A DNA stretch of 64,000 nucleotides from Helicobacter trogontum. Lineage in GTDB: Bacteria; Campylobacterota; Campylobacteria; Campylobacterales; Helicobacteraceae. Numbering within the stretch: the first letter of the stretch is position 1; each line of letters starts with the position of its first letter. The position numbers and the translations under genes are program-made. Shown in pieces: positions 38,970 to 49,756 of the stretch. The stretch lies in assembly GCF_000765905.2 (NCBI RefSeq), contig NZ_JRPL02000005.1, forward strand, positions 55,252 to 119,251, given 5' to 3'. The notes under the pieces are model-generated. The model was not told the origin of the DNA. It ran no database searches and was given only the letters and a program-made list of their open reading frames with translations.

Positions 38970-41267
38970 CTAAATAATCTCTTGCTTTTGTTTTTGTATA
39001 TCAAACACAAGGGCATTATTCTTCACGTTAATATGTGCTATCCCACCTTTACGCAACTCACCAAACAACATAGCATTGCTTAAAGGCAACTTAATAGCAG
39101 AATCAATAGTCTTTTTAATCTCTCGTGCTCCAAGTGTCTTATCAATAGATTGCTGTGCTATAAATTGTGCAGCTTTTGGGCTAAGTTTTAATATAATGTG
39201 TTTTTCCTGTAGTGTTGCATTAAGATCAGCAATATATTTTTGTGCAATCTTTTGCAGTTCACTCACGCCAAGTGGCATAAATGGAATAATAGCATCAAGC
39301 CTACTCCTAAACTCTGGGCTAAAGGTATCTTTAATAGCCATATTTGCCCTATGTTCACCCGTATCAAGGAATCCTACCGCATTTCCCTCTTTGCTCCCTG
39401 CATTGCTGGTCATAATAAGAATTACATTTTTAAAATCAGCCTTATTATTTTGATTGTCTGTTAATGTTGCAGAATCCATAATTTGCAACAAGATATTATA
39501 CACATCACTATGTGCTTTTTCAATCTCATCAAGCAGTAACACACAATGTGGGTTTGTGCGAATTTTATTAATTAAAAGTCCACCTTCTTCATAACCCACA
39601 TATCCTGCAGGCGATCCAATAAGCTTACTAATGCTATGAGATTCTGCATACTCACTCATGTCAATTCGTTCAAACTTAATACCAAGTGTTTTTGCAAGCT
39701 CCTTGCTCAACTCCGTCTTTCCAACACCAGATGGACCAGTAAATAAGAAACTCGCGATAGGACGATGTAGTTCGCCCAAACCAGCCTTATTAATCTTTAT
39801 TTTTTCTACGATTTTTTCAATAGCTTTATCTTGCGAGAAAATGCGTTTTTTAAGTTGAGATTCTAGATTCTTTAACAACATGCTTTCATCAGCATTAATA
39901 GTTGATTTTGGAATGTTTGTAATTGTTGCCATCAGCAATTCAATATGCTCTTTAGTAATAACTTTATGCTGTGACTTAGAATCTTTTTTTGTTTTCTTTG
40001 TGTTCGTGTTTAATGGTATCTCTAGAGTATCATGTTTGTTCTCATTGTTACACAAAAACTCATTTAATTGTGCTTTTGCACCCACTTCATCCATAAGATC
40101 TATGGCCTTATCAGGCAAGTGCCTCTCGGTAATATACTTGCTTGATAGGCTAACACAAGCCTTTATCGCCTCATCTTCATAAATTACATTATGAAACTTC
40201 TCATAGAGTGGTGCAATCTTTTGAAGAATTAATAAACACTCTTCTTCGCTTGGCTCTACAACTTTTATCTGTGTAAAACGACGTGCCAACGCTTTATCTT
40301 TATCAAATGAATTCTTATAATCATGATTTGTAGTCGCACCAATACAACGCAATCTACCACTAGCAAGCATAGGTTTTAAAAGGTTTGAAAAATCCATACC
40401 TCCACTATTTGACTGACCTGCTCCAACAATCATATGAATCTCATCAAAGAAAATAATAATATTTTTATCTTTTTCTACTTCTGCTAAAATCTTTTTAATA
40501 CGCGTTTCAAATTCACCGCGATATTTTGTCCCAGCAACAACAGAACTTACATCAACAGCATAAATCACGCTACTAAGCAATTTTGCAGGCACCTTACCCT
40601 CTACTATACGTAATGCTAAACCTTCTACAATAGCACTTTTGCCAACTCCAGCCTCACCTATTAATATGGGGTTATTTTTCTTGCGACGACAGAGCACTTG
40701 TGCAATCTGATTAATCTCTAAATCTCTACCTACAAGCGGATCGATCTTACCATCAATAGCCAATTGATTAAGATTTTTCGCATATTTTTCAAGTTGGCTT
40801 TGAGAATCTTTTGTCTTCTCTTTAGGCGTATGCTCATCAAAATCTACAACAACACGCATTACATCTTCAATCCGAATACCTTGTGCACGTAGCAATCTTG
40901 CACAATAACAATCCTCTTCTTGCATAAGAGCTACAAAAAAATCGCCAACCCCAACACTTGCCTTTTGTGCATTTTTTGCATGTGAAACCATATGATCAAA
41001 TACACGCATAAATGCTGGTGTTTGATGTGGAGCTTCTAATTCCTTTAAAGCACGTCCTTTTGGTATATGTTTTTCTAAATAACTACCAAGAGAATCCAAT
41101 AAAATCTTTATATTTGCTCCAGTTGCCTCAACAAGTTCTCTACCCACTGGATTTTCAAGTAAAACATAAAAAGCGTGCTCAATAGTTAAAACATCATGAC
41201 GCATATTCTCTACAAAATGTAAAGTCTTTTGAAAAATATTTGATAAATTTGAATTCAACTCACCCAT
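38970..41267 (-). CDS. clpA: ATP-dependent Clp protease ATP-binding subunit ClpA
   Basis: Unfoldase that feeds ClpP. 765 residues from ATG 41267 behind AAGGG; the frame is open 19 codons further up, into clpS, and that start was rejected. The N domain (residues 1-145) binds ClpS. The first AAA+ domain has Walker [10 protein letters not shown] near residue 205 and Walker [15 protein letters not shown]. The second has [13 protein letters not shown] near residue 485, [10 protein letters not shown], and a ClpP-docking loop around AVGFLD. It follows clpS directly, a classical operon. Confidence 0.94.
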   Translation of the reverse strand: MGELNSNLSNIFQKTLHFVENMRHDVLTIEHAFYVLLENPVGRELVEATGANIKILLDSLGSYLEKHIPKGRALKELEAPHQTPAFMRVFDHMVSHAKNAQKASVGVGDFFVALMQEEDCYCARLLRAQGIRIEDVMRVVVDFDEHTPKEKTKDSQSQLEKYAKNLNQLAIDGKIDPLVGRDLEINQIAQVLCRRKKNNPILIGEAGVGKSAIVEGLALRIVEGKVPAKLLSSVIYAVDVSSVVAGTKYRGEFETRIKKILAEVEKDKNIIIFFDEIHMIVGAGQSNSGGMDFSNLLKPMLASGRLRCIGATTNHDYKNSFDKDKALARRFTQIKVVEPSEEECLLILQKIAPLYEKFHNVIYEDEAIKACVSLSSKYITERHLPDKAIDLMDEVGAKAQLNEFLCNNENKHDTLEIPLNTNTKKTKKDSKSQHKVITKEHIELLMATITNIPKSTINADESMLLKNLESQLKKRIFSQDKAIEKIVEKIKINKAGLGELHRPIASFLFTGPSGVGKTELSKELAKTLGIKFERIDMSEYAESHSISKLIGSPAGYVGYEEGGLLINKIRTNPHCVLLLDEIEKAHSDVYNILLQIMDSATLTDNQNNKADFKNVILIMTSNAGSKEGNAVGFLDTGEHRANMAIKDTFSPEFRSRLDAIIPFMPLGVSELQKIAQKYIADLNATLQEKHIILKLSPKAAQFIAQQSIDKTLGAREIKKTIDSAIKLPLSNAMLFGELRKGGIAHINVKNNALVFDIQKQKQEII

Positions 41268-41277
41268 CTCTACACCC

Positions 41278-41604
41278 TTATACAACATCACGTAAAACAA
41301 GGCGTAATGGCATACCACTCTCACGTATAAAATTCGTCGCTATACTAAACTTTAATTCCGCAATATCATAAGGATACACACCACAACTTCCCTCACCCGT
41401 ATTATGCACAAACTGCGTGATAGTTTGTGCATCAAGCATACTTTTGTTAAACACACGCATAAGCAATGTAATCACAAAATCAACACTTGTATAATCATCG
41501 TTGAGAAGAATAATTTCTTGTAATCTAGGTTGTGCCACCTCAACCTCGTGCAATGTTTCAAAATTAGTAGAATCTAAGTAATCATTGTATCTATTATCTG
41601 GCAT
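41278..41604 (-). CDS. clpS: Clp adaptor ClpS
   Basis: 108 residues. Delivers N-degron substrates to ClpA. The core motif EIILLNDDYTSVDFVITLLMRVF carries the N-end-rule pocket (Asn-Asp-Asp) and matches the family; the later text GEGSCGVYPYDIAELK is also typical. ATG follows GGAG. Its stop lies 10 nt before the clpA start. Confidence 0.93.
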   Translation of the reverse strand: MPDNRYNDYLDSTNFETLHEVEVAQPRLQEIILLNDDYTSVDFVITLLMRVFNKSMLDAQTITQFVHNTGEGSCGVYPYDIAELKFSIATNFIRESGMPLRLVLRDVV

Positions 41605-42076
41605 ATCATAAACTCCATATTTTGGCTAGATAAAGCTTTATTCTATCTAAAATTCGCTTAGTTTTTGCAATTATTTTACATTATATGACAATAAGTCTAA
41701 GCAGTATATCTATCTAGCACATTAGATATCCATACGCTACAATAGCTGGATTTAAACTTTCAATTCTTGAAATGGGTGTAAAGCTAAAATACGAGAAACA
41801 AGATTCTATTTAAATGTTTGTTGTATTGTTACATAACAACGCTTTTATTTATACTAAAACAAGAGTAGAACATCTTGAGGCTAGGTAGGTTTGCTGCATA
41901 ATTATTTATTATGATTTAAAAATACTTTCTTAAAACTGCTTAAAATATGTATTTATTGTCATTAAAAACCTACATAAAAATATTTAATACAGCATATTCT
42001 AAAGATTTCATAATCTTTTTAATCATTCACAACGACGCAACCCCTTGTAACTTCAACATAAATCTATTAGTAAAAT
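41605..42076. other. Gene-free spacer
   Basis: Upstream of clpS and downstream of the decayed gene at 42077. No frame or structure of note. Confidence 0.4.
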
Positions 42077-42479
42077 TTAAACCTTTGCAAAAATAAATGC
42101 AATCTCATCAAGACTTTTACATACATAATTATGTAATAGCTGCATTTGCTACTTCTTTACATAGCTTTTGATATTCATCATAATTTATATTCCATATTAT
42201 CCAAAATATGCACTTCAAATAACATATTATCTCTTCTTAAAAATTCTTTTGCATAGTTACAAGAACATGTCAATCTATCCCTAGCTTCATCTAAGTGATT
42301 TAAATCCTCTTTCTTTGCACCCTTGTTTAATAGATTCTTATATAAAAATCTCCAATCTTTATACACATGCAAAAACGCTTGTGATTGGACGCATATTTAC
42401 CACTATAGCAAAAACATGATGAAGCATGTATGTCGCCAAATAAAAAGCAGGTTAAATCATTTTCCTCATTTATTCGCAT
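42077..42479 (-). pseudogene. Decayed gene of about 130 codons, family unknown
   Basis: Protein-like text in successive frames. It starts MRINEENDLTCFLFGDIHA at ATG 42479 and shifts at a T5 run near 42377. It continues HVYKDWRFLYKNLLNKG..., then LTCSCNYAKEFLRRDNM, until a stop near 42180, resumes as YDEYQKLCKEVANAAIT, and ends as KSLDEIAFIFAKV at 42077. At least three lesions are present. The amino-acid mix (Asp, Glu, Lys, Arg, aromatics) is not that of random AT-rich DNA. I cannot name the family. Confidence 0.5.
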
Positions 42480-42569
42480 TCTTTAACTATCAAGATAGAC
42501 TAGATGCTCATCAATAAAACTCTATCCGCACTATTTCAAAGTTAAGTATCCTTAGCAGCATTTATGATT

Positions 42570-44132
42570 TTAGTGTAAAAAATGTCTTTTACCTGAAAAA
42601 TAGAGTGCGATATTATGCTTATCTGCTTCTTGTATAACCTCATCATCCCTAATGCTTCCACCAGGCTCTATAATCGCACTCACACCAACACTTGCAGCAA
42701 GCTCTATGCTGTCTTTGAACGGAAAAAATGCCTCACTTGCAAGCACACATCCCTGTAAATCTAACCCCATCTCCTTTGCTTTTTTAATGGCTGCATGACT
42801 CGCATCCACACGACTTGTCATACCCATACCAATAGCTACAAGGCTACCATTTTTCACATAGGTTACGCAATTTGACTTAGTAAAACTTGCAATTTTATAG
42901 GCAATTTCTAAATCAAGCATTTGGGAATGTGTTGCTTTAGTCTTACTCACACATTTAGAATCTTTAACTTCATCTGATGTAATAAAATCACTATTTTGAT
43001 ATACAAAACCCCCCTCAATATGCTTAAAATCCCACATATCTCTTGGAAAATAAAGTCTAGCTTTTGCCTCTTTGTTTTCCGCATGGCTAACACAAGTAAA
43101 GATCTTAATCCGCTTTTTATGGCTAAAAGATTCTAGTGCTTCTTGTGTGACACAACTTGCAACAACAACCTCGATATAACTTTTTAATATCTCTTTAGCA
43201 AGTTCTAAATCTAGCACTCCATTAATTGCTACAACACCGCCATACGCACTTACACTATCACATTGCAAGGCATGGCGATATGATTCTATAAGATTTTCTT
43301 TTAGTGCAAAACCACAGGGATTCCCATGCTTCACAACGCACACACAATCCTTATCTCCAAATGCACTTGCAATTTTTATAGCAGCGTTCATATCTGTAAG
43401 GTTATTAAAACTTGCAACACCTTTTAAGCTTTTAAAGCACTTTGAATAAAACTCTCCATATTCATATAAACTACCTCTTTGGTGCGGATTCTCACCATAA
43501 TTTGTATCCATCACCTTTTTACCTGCAATAAAAACAGAATCACCAAATCCATTATTAAAACGATTATTCATATAGTTTGCTATCATGCAATCATATTCTG
43601 CAGTATGACTAAAAGCCTTTATCATTAAATTACGGCGAAACTCTAGTGTATTATTTCCTTTTAGATTCTCTAAAACATTATCATAATCCTTGGAATCTAC
43701 GACAACAACCACATCATTAAAATTCTTAGCCGCAGCTCTTATCATGCTGGGACCGCCAATATCTATATTTTCTATTATCGTGTCAAAACAATCAGTTCTT
43801 TCTATCGTTGCTTTAAATGGGTAAAGATTCACACATACAAGAGAGATATTAAAGATTCCGTATTTGTCTGCAACCACACTATCTTCTTTATTATCTCTCC
43901 TGTGCAAGATTCCACCATGAATCTTTGGATGCAATGTTTTTACCCTGCCATCAAACATTTCTTCACTTTGCGTATAGTTACTGACTTCAATAGCTGAAAT
44001 ACCATTTTCTTGTAGCACCTTTAATGTCCCACCTGTGCTTAGAATCTTGTAATCTAGATCTATCAATCCCTTTACAAAAGGAATAATCCCCGTTTTATCG
44101 CTCACACTTACAAGTGCGTATTTTTGTGTCAT
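42570..44132 (-). CDS. purH: Bifunctional AICAR formyltransferase / IMP cyclohydrolase
   Basis: Last two steps of purine synthesis to IMP. 520 residues, ATG 44132 behind AAGGA. The IMP cyclohydrolase domain (residues 1-195) has [24 protein letters not shown], and [15 protein letters not shown]. The formyltransferase domain has [12 protein letters not shown], the catalytic Lys-His in [11 protein letters not shown] near residue 260, and [15 protein letters not shown] and [11 protein letters not shown] near the end. Complete and intact; no purine-pathway neighbour. Confidence 0.95.
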   Translation of the reverse strand: MTQKYALVSVSDKTGIIPFVKGLIDLDYKILSTGGTLKVLQENGISAIEVSNYTQSEEMFDGRVKTLHPKIHGGILHRRDNKEDSVVADKYGIFNISLVCVNLYPFKATIERTDCFDTIIENIDIGGPSMIRAAAKNFNDVVVVVDSKDYDNVLENLKGNNTLEFRRNLMIKAFSHTAEYDCMIANYMNNRFNNGFGDSVFIAGKKVMDTNYGENPHQRGSLYEYGEFYSKCFKSLKGVASFNNLTDMNAAIKIASAFGDKDCVCVVKHGNPCGFALKENLIESYRHALQCDSVSAYGGVVAINGVLDLELAKEILKSYIEVVVASCVTQEALESFSHKKRIKIFTCVSHAENKEAKARLYFPRDMWDFKHIEGGFVYQNSDFITSDEVKDSKCVSKTKATHSQMLDLEIAYKIASFTKSNCVTYVKNGSLVAIGMGMTSRVDASHAAIKKAKEMGLDLQGCVLASEAFFPFKDSIELAASVGVSAIIEPGGSIRDDEVIQEADKHNIALYFSGKRHFLH

Positions 44133-44282
44133 TGTCCATCCTTATGAATTAATTATTGTGTAGAATAGCGTATTTTAGCCTAGTATCAATAAAGTTTTAT
44201 AAACAATGAATTGTTTAAGCCCTTCTAAATGCAAATACAAAATCAAGCTACTTAAGATTCCTAGAATCTATCATACTCCACA

Positions 44283-45416
44283 TTACCAAATATCCAAACT
44301 ATTTATATATAACAATGGACGTATTCTTGGTGGAATATTTTGGATTCTATATTTTTCTCTATCTTGCTTTGGAATCTTTATGAAGGGTTTTTCATGATCA
44401 TATTTTACCAAGCAATATAAGCTTTTCATATCACAAGGAAAACGCACATAATGATCTCGCACATTATATAGATATGCCTGTATAAAACATTGCAAAAACC
44501 ATGGGCTATCCAATCCGACAAATACAAGAGACTGATTTTTTGCAATCACAATTTTACCACCCATAACACAGGAATCTTGTTTTATTAATATAACTTGCAA
44601 TTCATCTTTTTGCTTACTACTCATAATATATCCAAGCCGTTTTGTAAGCATATCTATTGTATGAATCTCATGTCCATGTGTCTTACATATAAACAGATTA
44701 TGATCCATGCACACAACAACATTTGGGTAAAGTCGTAGTTGCTCTTTTTCTAAAAATGCAAAGCTTTTTTTTATACCACTTGCAAAATGCTTGCTCATTG
44801 GCATCGCAATATGCTGTCTAAAAAAATTACGTTTATAGCTCGTATCAGTATTGCTTATATCAATGAAGTATTGAATCTTATTTGCATGATTATAATCTAG
44901 AATCTCTTGTTTTGTATAAGTGATAAATGGACGTACAAGATAATACTCTCTTTGTTCTATAACACGTTGTGTTATGTCGCTAAAACCCAACAATGTATTT
45001 AACCCAGCACCACAAGAAAGCTGCATAAGAAACCACTCAAGTCTATCATCAAAATGATGTGCTGTGATAAGATTTTTATAATTATGTGCAATGATGAGTT
45101 GATGAAAGAACTCATAACGAATCTTTCTTGCATTACATTCAAAGTCTTTTGTGATAGGCTCTGCAATAAGTGTGTGGCATGCTTTTTTATACTGCATTGC
45201 AAGTTCTTTGGCATAACATATTTCATCTTTACTTTGTGGACGCACACAATAATCAACAATCGCGATATCAAAAGTTATCCCATGCTGCATTAACACAAAA
45301 AAAAGCGCGCTAGAATCTATACCGCCAGAAAAAGCAAGTAGATTTCTCCCCTTGCTTAGATGTGCGTGTATATGTGGTGAGATTGGGAGAGGATGAGTAT
45401 GTTGTACGTGCTTCAT
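44283..45416 (-). CDS. tilS: tRNA(Ile)-lysidine synthase
   Basis: Converts C34 of tRNA-Ile2 (CAT) to lysidine so that it reads AUA. 377 residues. N-type ATP pyrophosphatase P-loop LLAFSGGIDSSALFF near residue 31, AIVDYCVRPQS, and ITAHHFDDRLEWFLMQLSCGAG near residue 120 are family marks. It lacks a long C-terminal domain, as usual in Helicobacter. Its presence means the CAT tRNA pool includes an Ile2 tRNA, relevant to the identity of the tRNA at 25049. Confidence 0.92.
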   Translation of the reverse strand: MKHVQHTHPLPISPHIHAHLSKGRNLLAFSGGIDSSALFFVLMQHGITFDIAIVDYCVRPQSKDEICYAKELAMQYKKACHTLIAEPITKDFECNARKIRYEFFHQLIIAHNYKNLITAHHFDDRLEWFLMQLSCGAGLNTLLGFSDITQRVIEQREYYLVRPFITYTKQEILDYNHANKIQYFIDISNTDTSYKRNFFRQHIAMPMSKHFASGIKKSFAFLEKEQLRLYPNVVVCMDHNLFICKTHGHEIHTIDMLTKRLGYIMSSKQKDELQVILIKQDSCVMGGKIVIAKNQSLVFVGLDSPWFLQCFIQAYLYNVRDHYVRFPCDMKSLYCLVKYDHEKPFIKIPKQDREKYRIQNIPPRIRPLLYINSLDIW

Positions 45417-45812
45417 TATTATTCTTTATAATACTGCCATTTGCATATATTCAACCTTGATGACTTCATATTGCATGCATACTTACTTTGTCTATCTCTA
45501 GATTCTGCATATCACAATATATAGCTTTCCATAAATTTGGATATAAACAATCAGGGATTATTGTATAAAAATTATAACCAAATAACTTCATTTTAAGATA
45601 TATTTTTAGTTTGACATAAACCTTACAAGAATGATGTTTTGTTATACAGATGTCTAAAATCATTTCTTTAACATGTTTGTATATCAAGGTTTCACAAAAT
45701 ATAGCGATCAATAACCTAGAATTCGATTAAAGAAGCAATTTGGCATTGCTTTGACACAAGAGATCAGAGTATGGCACCAGGCTCTTTATCCCACTATGTT
45801 ATTATTTTGTGC
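45417..45812. other. Spacer without a convincing gene
   Basis: An 81-codon TTG-started frame on the minus strand (45711-45466) has the Ile/Tyr/Lys/Cys-rich look of chance AT-rich translation and no ribosome-binding site. Nothing else is seen. Confidence 0.3.
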
Positions 45813-45818
45813 TATAAT
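45813..45818 (+). promoter_or_regulatory. -10 element of the ATP-grasp gene
   Basis: TATAAT preceded by TGC (extended -10), 36 nt before ATG 45854. The strong consensus suggests that the gene is transcribed even though the frame is off. Confidence 0.55.
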
Positions 45819-45853
45819 GCTTAGCGCATTCGCACACAATGAAGGACATAACA

Positions 45854-47018
45854 ATGGGATTAAAAAATCTTATAAAAGAAACTCGTCTCTATAAAAAGTA
45901 TCGAGCAGTGAAAAAGTCAGCAATGGATAATGAAAAATACTTTGCTGCGAAACTTAATGACTATCTAGCCGTGCATAAAGATCTAAAACCCCTACCACAA
46001 GATCACAAAGAAGCGGTATTAGCATACTGGAGCAGATATCTCAAACCACTTATGGAAAAGAGGGGGGGGGGTAAAGATTAATCGTCGACTAGAACATACA
46101 CTTGGTTGGCACACCGCCATTTATAATACCAACAAACATTGTCCACTTGATGTGCGTTATCTTGATAACCCATTTTATTACCAGCATATCTTGCCATACT
46201 TCAACCCTCGTGCCTACACCCCAGCATTATCAGACAAAAATCTTTTTGATGCACTCTTTGCGCAAGTCAAACAGCCAAAAACTTTGGCACGCCGTATCAA
46301 TGGCATATATTATTGCACATTTACAAGCTCTAATACCTTAGTACACAATAAACTCGCAAATATTTCAGAAATTGTAAATCTTATCAAAAATCATGAACGC
46401 CTTATTATTAAGCCCACGCGTGAGCTTGACACAGGCTCTGGCAAAGATGTTAAGGTTATTAATTCGAGTGAGGAAGTTCAAATGTTATCGCAACTTCTAA
46501 GTTCCTTTAGTGGCGATTTCATTATTCAGGAGTTTATTGCCCAACACCCATGGTTGGAAAATCTTAATTGTAATTCTGTAAATACTTTTCGAATTATGAC
46601 TTTTTTGTATAAAGGAAAGGTACACGTTTTGCCTTGCTCTTTGCTTGTGGGTGGTGAAGGTGTTACCTCAAATGGCGGACATTATCGCATAGGCATCACA
46701 GAGAATGGAACGTTGCGAAACTTTGTTATTAAAGGTAAAGGGGAATTTGCACCTGCTTTACCAAATATTAAAATGCCCTTTAACAAAACGATACCACATT
46801 TTTCTGATATTGTTGACACAGCATGTGCGCTACATCTACGTGTGCCATTTTTTGGACTTATTGGGTGGGATTTTACTCTAGACATAAATTCCAATCCGTT
46901 GTTTATAGAATTTAATCCTGGGTGGCCAAGTGCTGAAATTCCAGAGAACACAAATTCTCCGCTCTTTGGAGAATTGAGTGAAGAGATTTATGCCATAGTC
47001 GCAAATTTTTACAAATAG
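45854..47018 (+). CDS. Phase-variable sugar-transfer-associated ATP-grasp enzyme, OFF in this copy
   Basis: Two frames meet at a G10 tract. The first starts at ATG 45854 behind GAAGGA (MGLKNLIKETRLYKKYRA) and stops at 46081, just after the tract. With G9 the frame runs straight on (VKINRRLEHTLGWHTA) into the long frame ending at 47018, giving about 387 residues. The C-terminal 200 residues form an ATP-grasp fold: LIIKPTRELDTGSGKDV (Lys for ATP), FIIQEFIAQHPWLE, NTFRIMTF, and the metal-binding WDFTLDINSNPLFIEFNPGW. This resembles the ATP-grasp domain found in capsule and exopolysaccharide loci (PF14397 type), thought to ligate amino acids or acids to sugars. An aminotransferase gene follows 19 nt later. 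Confidence 0.78.
46062..46071 (+). repeat. G10 tract switching the ATP-grasp gene
   Basis: Ten G inside the coding region, 209-218 nt after the ATG. Loss of one G (G9) joins the two frames; the present length ends translation at KRGGGKD. This is seen directly from codon phase. Confidence 0.85.
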
Positions 47019-47037
47019 TGCTGGAAAGGACATAACT

Positions 47038-48084
47038 ATGATAACCCTTGACAAAAGAGAACATGACATTGCGTCAAAAATATGGGAACTTAAAAAAGCA
47101 TCAGGCACACATAGCCCAAGTATTTTTACTATAGCACAGAAGATTCCAGAGATTGATATCAGAATAGACGCTTGCTTTTTATCAAACCCATATGCTACAG
47201 AACTTTTTATGAAACATGTAGAATCTGAATTAATCCAAACAAAAAAGATTAGAGAGGTTATGGAATTCTATCCATCTCAAAATGGTGTTATTGCTGATGT
47301 TATAAGCAAAGGCATCAATATATCAAAGGAGAACATATTTGTGGGTAATGGGGCAATTGAAATTATTCAAGCCGTGTTGCATAATTTTGTATACAAAAAA
47401 CTTGTGGTTAACATCCCAACCTTTTCGTCATACTATGAATTTGCCAATAGTGATACGCAGGTTGTATTTCATGCACTAAAAAAAGAAAATAATTACCTGC
47501 TTGATGCAGAAGAGTATGTAAAGTTTATTAAAAATGAAAAGCCTCAAAGTGTGGTTATTATTAATCCAAATAATCCAAATGGTGGTTACATAGATTACAG
47601 CAGTCTATTTTATATACTAAGTGAACTCAAGGAGGTTGAGAATATAATTATTGATGAGAGTTTTATACATTTTGCATTTGAAAATGTGGAATATATACCA
47701 ATATCATACAATAAGCTTTTTGAACAATTTTCAAACATTATACTCATTAAAAGTATGTCAAAAGACTTTGGTATTGCAGGAATTAGAGCGGGGTACGCCA
47801 TCATGTCAAAACAAAAAATTGCAAAGTTGCTTAAAAATGGGTATTTGTGGAATTCTAATGGTTTGAGTGAATATTTTTTCAGGCTTTATAGCACAGAATC
47901 TTTTAAACAAAAATATGAATGTGTCAGAAAAAAATACATTAAACAAACACAAGATTTTTTTACTAGGCTCTCACATATTAAGCAAATCAAAACATATGAA
48001 AGCAAGGCTAATTTTGCTTTGATAGAACTTACTGATGGTTCTAAATGTACAGATTTTGTAATTAAAATGCAATTATTACGTTAG
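47038..48084 (+). CDS. HisC-like PLP aminotransferase, C-terminally truncated
   Basis: 348 residues from ATG 47038 behind GAAAGGA. Class-I/II aminotransferase of the histidinol-phosphate type: FVGNGAIEIIQAVLHN near residue 100, INPNNPNGG (Asn-Pro) near residue 178, IIDESFIHFAFE, and PLP Lys in SMSKDFGIAGIRAGYA near residue 240. The final small domain stops at DFVIKMQLLR, short of the region that in HisC holds the substrate-binding Arg; about 50-60 residues seem missing. Coding-like text NAIITLAREKNIMGG follows in another frame. It may make an amino sugar, amino acid or aminoalcohol phosphate for the neighbouring ATP-grasp enzyme; Campylobacter capsule loci hold comparable proteins. Confidence 0.7.
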   Translation: MITLDKREHDIASKIWELKKASGTHSPSIFTIAQKIPEIDIRIDACFLSNPYATELFMKHVESELIQTKKIREVMEFYPSQNGVIADVISKGINISKENIFVGNGAIEIIQAVLHNFVYKKLVVNIPTFSSYYEFANSDTQVVFHALKKENNYLLDAEEYVKFIKNEKPQSVVIINPNNPNGGYIDYSSLFYILSELKEVENIIIDESFIHFAFENVEYIPISYNKLFEQFSNIILIKSMSKDFGIAGIRAGYAIMSKQKIAKLLKNGYLWNSNGLSEYFFRLYSTESFKQKYECVRKKYIKQTQDFFTRLSHIKQIKTYESKANFALIELTDGSKCTDFVIKMQLLR

Positions 48085-48109
48085 CAAGAGAAAAAAACAT
48101 CATGGGAGG

Positions 48110-48434
48110 TTAAGATAAAATTTCTGACAATATTCTTACATCAACATGCTTAGAATCTAATGTATTTTTCACATGAAAATCTTTTAGTTTTTCTGCAATA
48201 TAGATTCTAGCTTTTAGTTTATCGGCTAGGGCTGTATATATTGGATTTCTATCAAATAGGATTCTATGAATAATTTTCTCATTAAAGGTTTGAGGATTTC
48301 TAAAATTTGGTGTATAGCCAAAGATTTTCTTATGTCTATAAATAAAATATTCCTCATCATTCATTTTTGCTTCCCTCTTTGCTTGATATTTTTTTACAGA
48401 GAGAAGTCTTTCTTACAAGGCTTCGCAATCCCAT
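48110..48434 (-). pseudogene. Truncated TupA-like ATP-grasp gene, copy A
   Basis: 5' fragment of a capsule-type TupA-like ATP-grasp gene. The upstream start (ATG 48434, MGLRSLVRKTSL) loses frame at an A7 run. The open part from 48364 reads MNDEEYFIYRHKKIFGYTP, then FNEKIIHRILFDRNP and YTALADKLKARIYIAEKL, the N-terminal signature of TupA-like proteins. It ends HVDVRILSEILS after about 84 residues, long before the ATP-grasp core (family near 280). Nearly identical to copy B at 51437. Confidence 0.65.
48134..48434 (-). repeat. Inverted repeat arm A
   Basis: About 301 bp nearly identical, in inverse orientation, to 51437-51735. Differences are scattered substitutions (for example GGATTGCG versus AGATTACA at the start) and two A in the homopolymer. 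Similarity ends abruptly at TAAGA. Confidence 0.85.
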
Positions 48435-48807
48435 TATATATCCTTTACTACATGGTGTAATTATAGAGATATTATAACATAAAAATAACTTCTATAATTG
48501 TTATAAAAACTCTTATGTAACAACAGATCTTTGATGTTTGCAAAGTTTTAACTTGAAGTATGCTCTAAGATTCTTTGTGATCCCTTACAAAAAACTTAAT
48601 ATATACAATCAGATATGAGGTTATTTTTGAGAATATTTTCGATATATTTCACACAAGCTGATTTATGTAATTTTATTGGCATACGACAGTATATCACATG
48701 GTAATAAATTATGATACAACCTACTAAAAAAGCAATCTCAAAAGGAAGTCCTCAACAAAGCTTGCAAAATACCGATTTAAATAGTAAAAATGCAAAAAAG
48801 GAAAAGA
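48435..48807. other. Spacer inside the inverted-repeat segment
   Basis: AT-rich. Contains the promoter region of the OMP gene at 48808. No gene is seen. Confidence 0.35.
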
Positions 48808-49452
48808 ATGAAGGCATACATAGCACTCGCACTCTCTCTGTCATTATGTGGATACGCCCAAGTCTATAAACGCACCACGCCGCAACCTCCAAAAGAAAAG
48901 TCACCTATAAATGCACAAAGTAAAACAGGCTTTATGTTGGGCTTTGAGAATGCATATATCCTACATACCCATCATGATGCAAGTCAGATGAATATAGCAT
49001 TAGGATTAAATTTAGGTTATAATGTCTATTTCAACGATAAGGTAGGTATGCGTATATTTGGCAATTACACACGCTTTTTAAGCGACTTGGCTACAGGTAA
49101 TGCAGGGACAGATTACGCAGGGACAAATCGCTTTGGTTTTGGGCTAGACTTCCTATATGATTATTTTAATAATAATGATTTGGGGCTTAGCCTTGGAATC
49201 TTTGCAGGACTTGGCTTTGGGTATGATTTACAATCCTATATGTTTGTAGATTCGCAAAAAAGCTTTGATAGAAGTGGATTTTATAGTTATGCTACCTTAG
49301 GATTAAATATCATCTTTGATTCAAGCAATAGAATAGACATAGGATATCGTTATACATTTTTAAATGCAAATTGGATAAATCACGCTAACAACGAAAAGGG
49401 CTCTATAGCTTCTCCTTTTGCTCTTGTCATAGGGTATAGTTATATTTTTTAG
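48808..49452 (+). CDS. Outer-membrane beta-barrel protein
   Basis: 214 residues from ATG 48808 behind AAAAGGA (ATG 48790 is rejected because it precedes the site). Signal peptide residues 1-16 (MKAYIALALSLSLCGYAQ). A proline-rich link leads to a Gly/aromatic-rich barrel: GFMLGFENAYIL, LGLNLGYNVYFNDKVGMRIF, GIFAGLGFGYDL, and the end LVIGYSYIF. It resembles small Helicobacter outer-membrane proteins and the 1567-2250 protein. It lies between the inverted repeat arms, so an inversion would flip it together with prfA. Confidence 0.82.
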   Translation: MKAYIALALSLSLCGYAQVYKRTTPQPPKEKSPINAQSKTGFMLGFENAYILHTHHDASQMNIALGLNLGYNVYFNDKVGMRIFGNYTRFLSDLATGNAGTDYAGTNRFGFGLDFLYDYFNNNDLGLSLGIFAGLGFGYDLQSYMFVDSQKSFDRSGFYSYATLGLNIIFDSSNRIDIGYRYTFLNANWINHANNEKGSIASPFALVIGYSYIF

Positions 49453-49526
49453 AGCAATAATTCTTCATAGTATATTATGAAAATATGCTTTATAATGCTT
49501 GTGATTGTGCAGCACAAATAAACATA

Positions 49527-49756
49527 TTAATAAGGTAGTGTATTGAGATACCTTATAGTAGGTGTCTCTTGTATGAACGCTAGGTGTGTCCTATCCCCAT
49601 CCACAAAGAGCTCTACCTGCTTATTAAGTATGCTCCCTCCGCAAAAAGAGTTCTCATGTTATCAAGCATAAATGCATTCAAGTATACATGGGCAGCATAA
49701 ATAACAAAGAATTTAGCAATAAAGAGTTGAATAGACAAGGCAAATACCAAAGTGGG
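49527..49756 (-). pseudogene. Decayed gene fragment, family unknown
   Basis: Protein-like text in two frames: TLVFALSIQLFIAKFFVIY and AAHVYLNAFMLDNMRTLFAEG, then after a one-base shift near 49645, SILNKQVELFVDGDRTHLAF and IQETPTIRYLNTLPY to a stop at 49527. A hydrophobic N-terminal part is followed by a polar part. No start is found. It lies inside the inverted-repeat segment. Confidence 0.45.

Noticed and set aside
41268..41324. Earlier ClpA start inside clpS
   Set aside because: ATG 41267 has AAGGG at correct spacing and begins the conserved N domain.
45466..45711. 81-codon minus-strand frame upstream of the ATP-grasp gene
   Set aside because: TTG start without ribosome-binding site and a composition expected from random AT-rich DNA.
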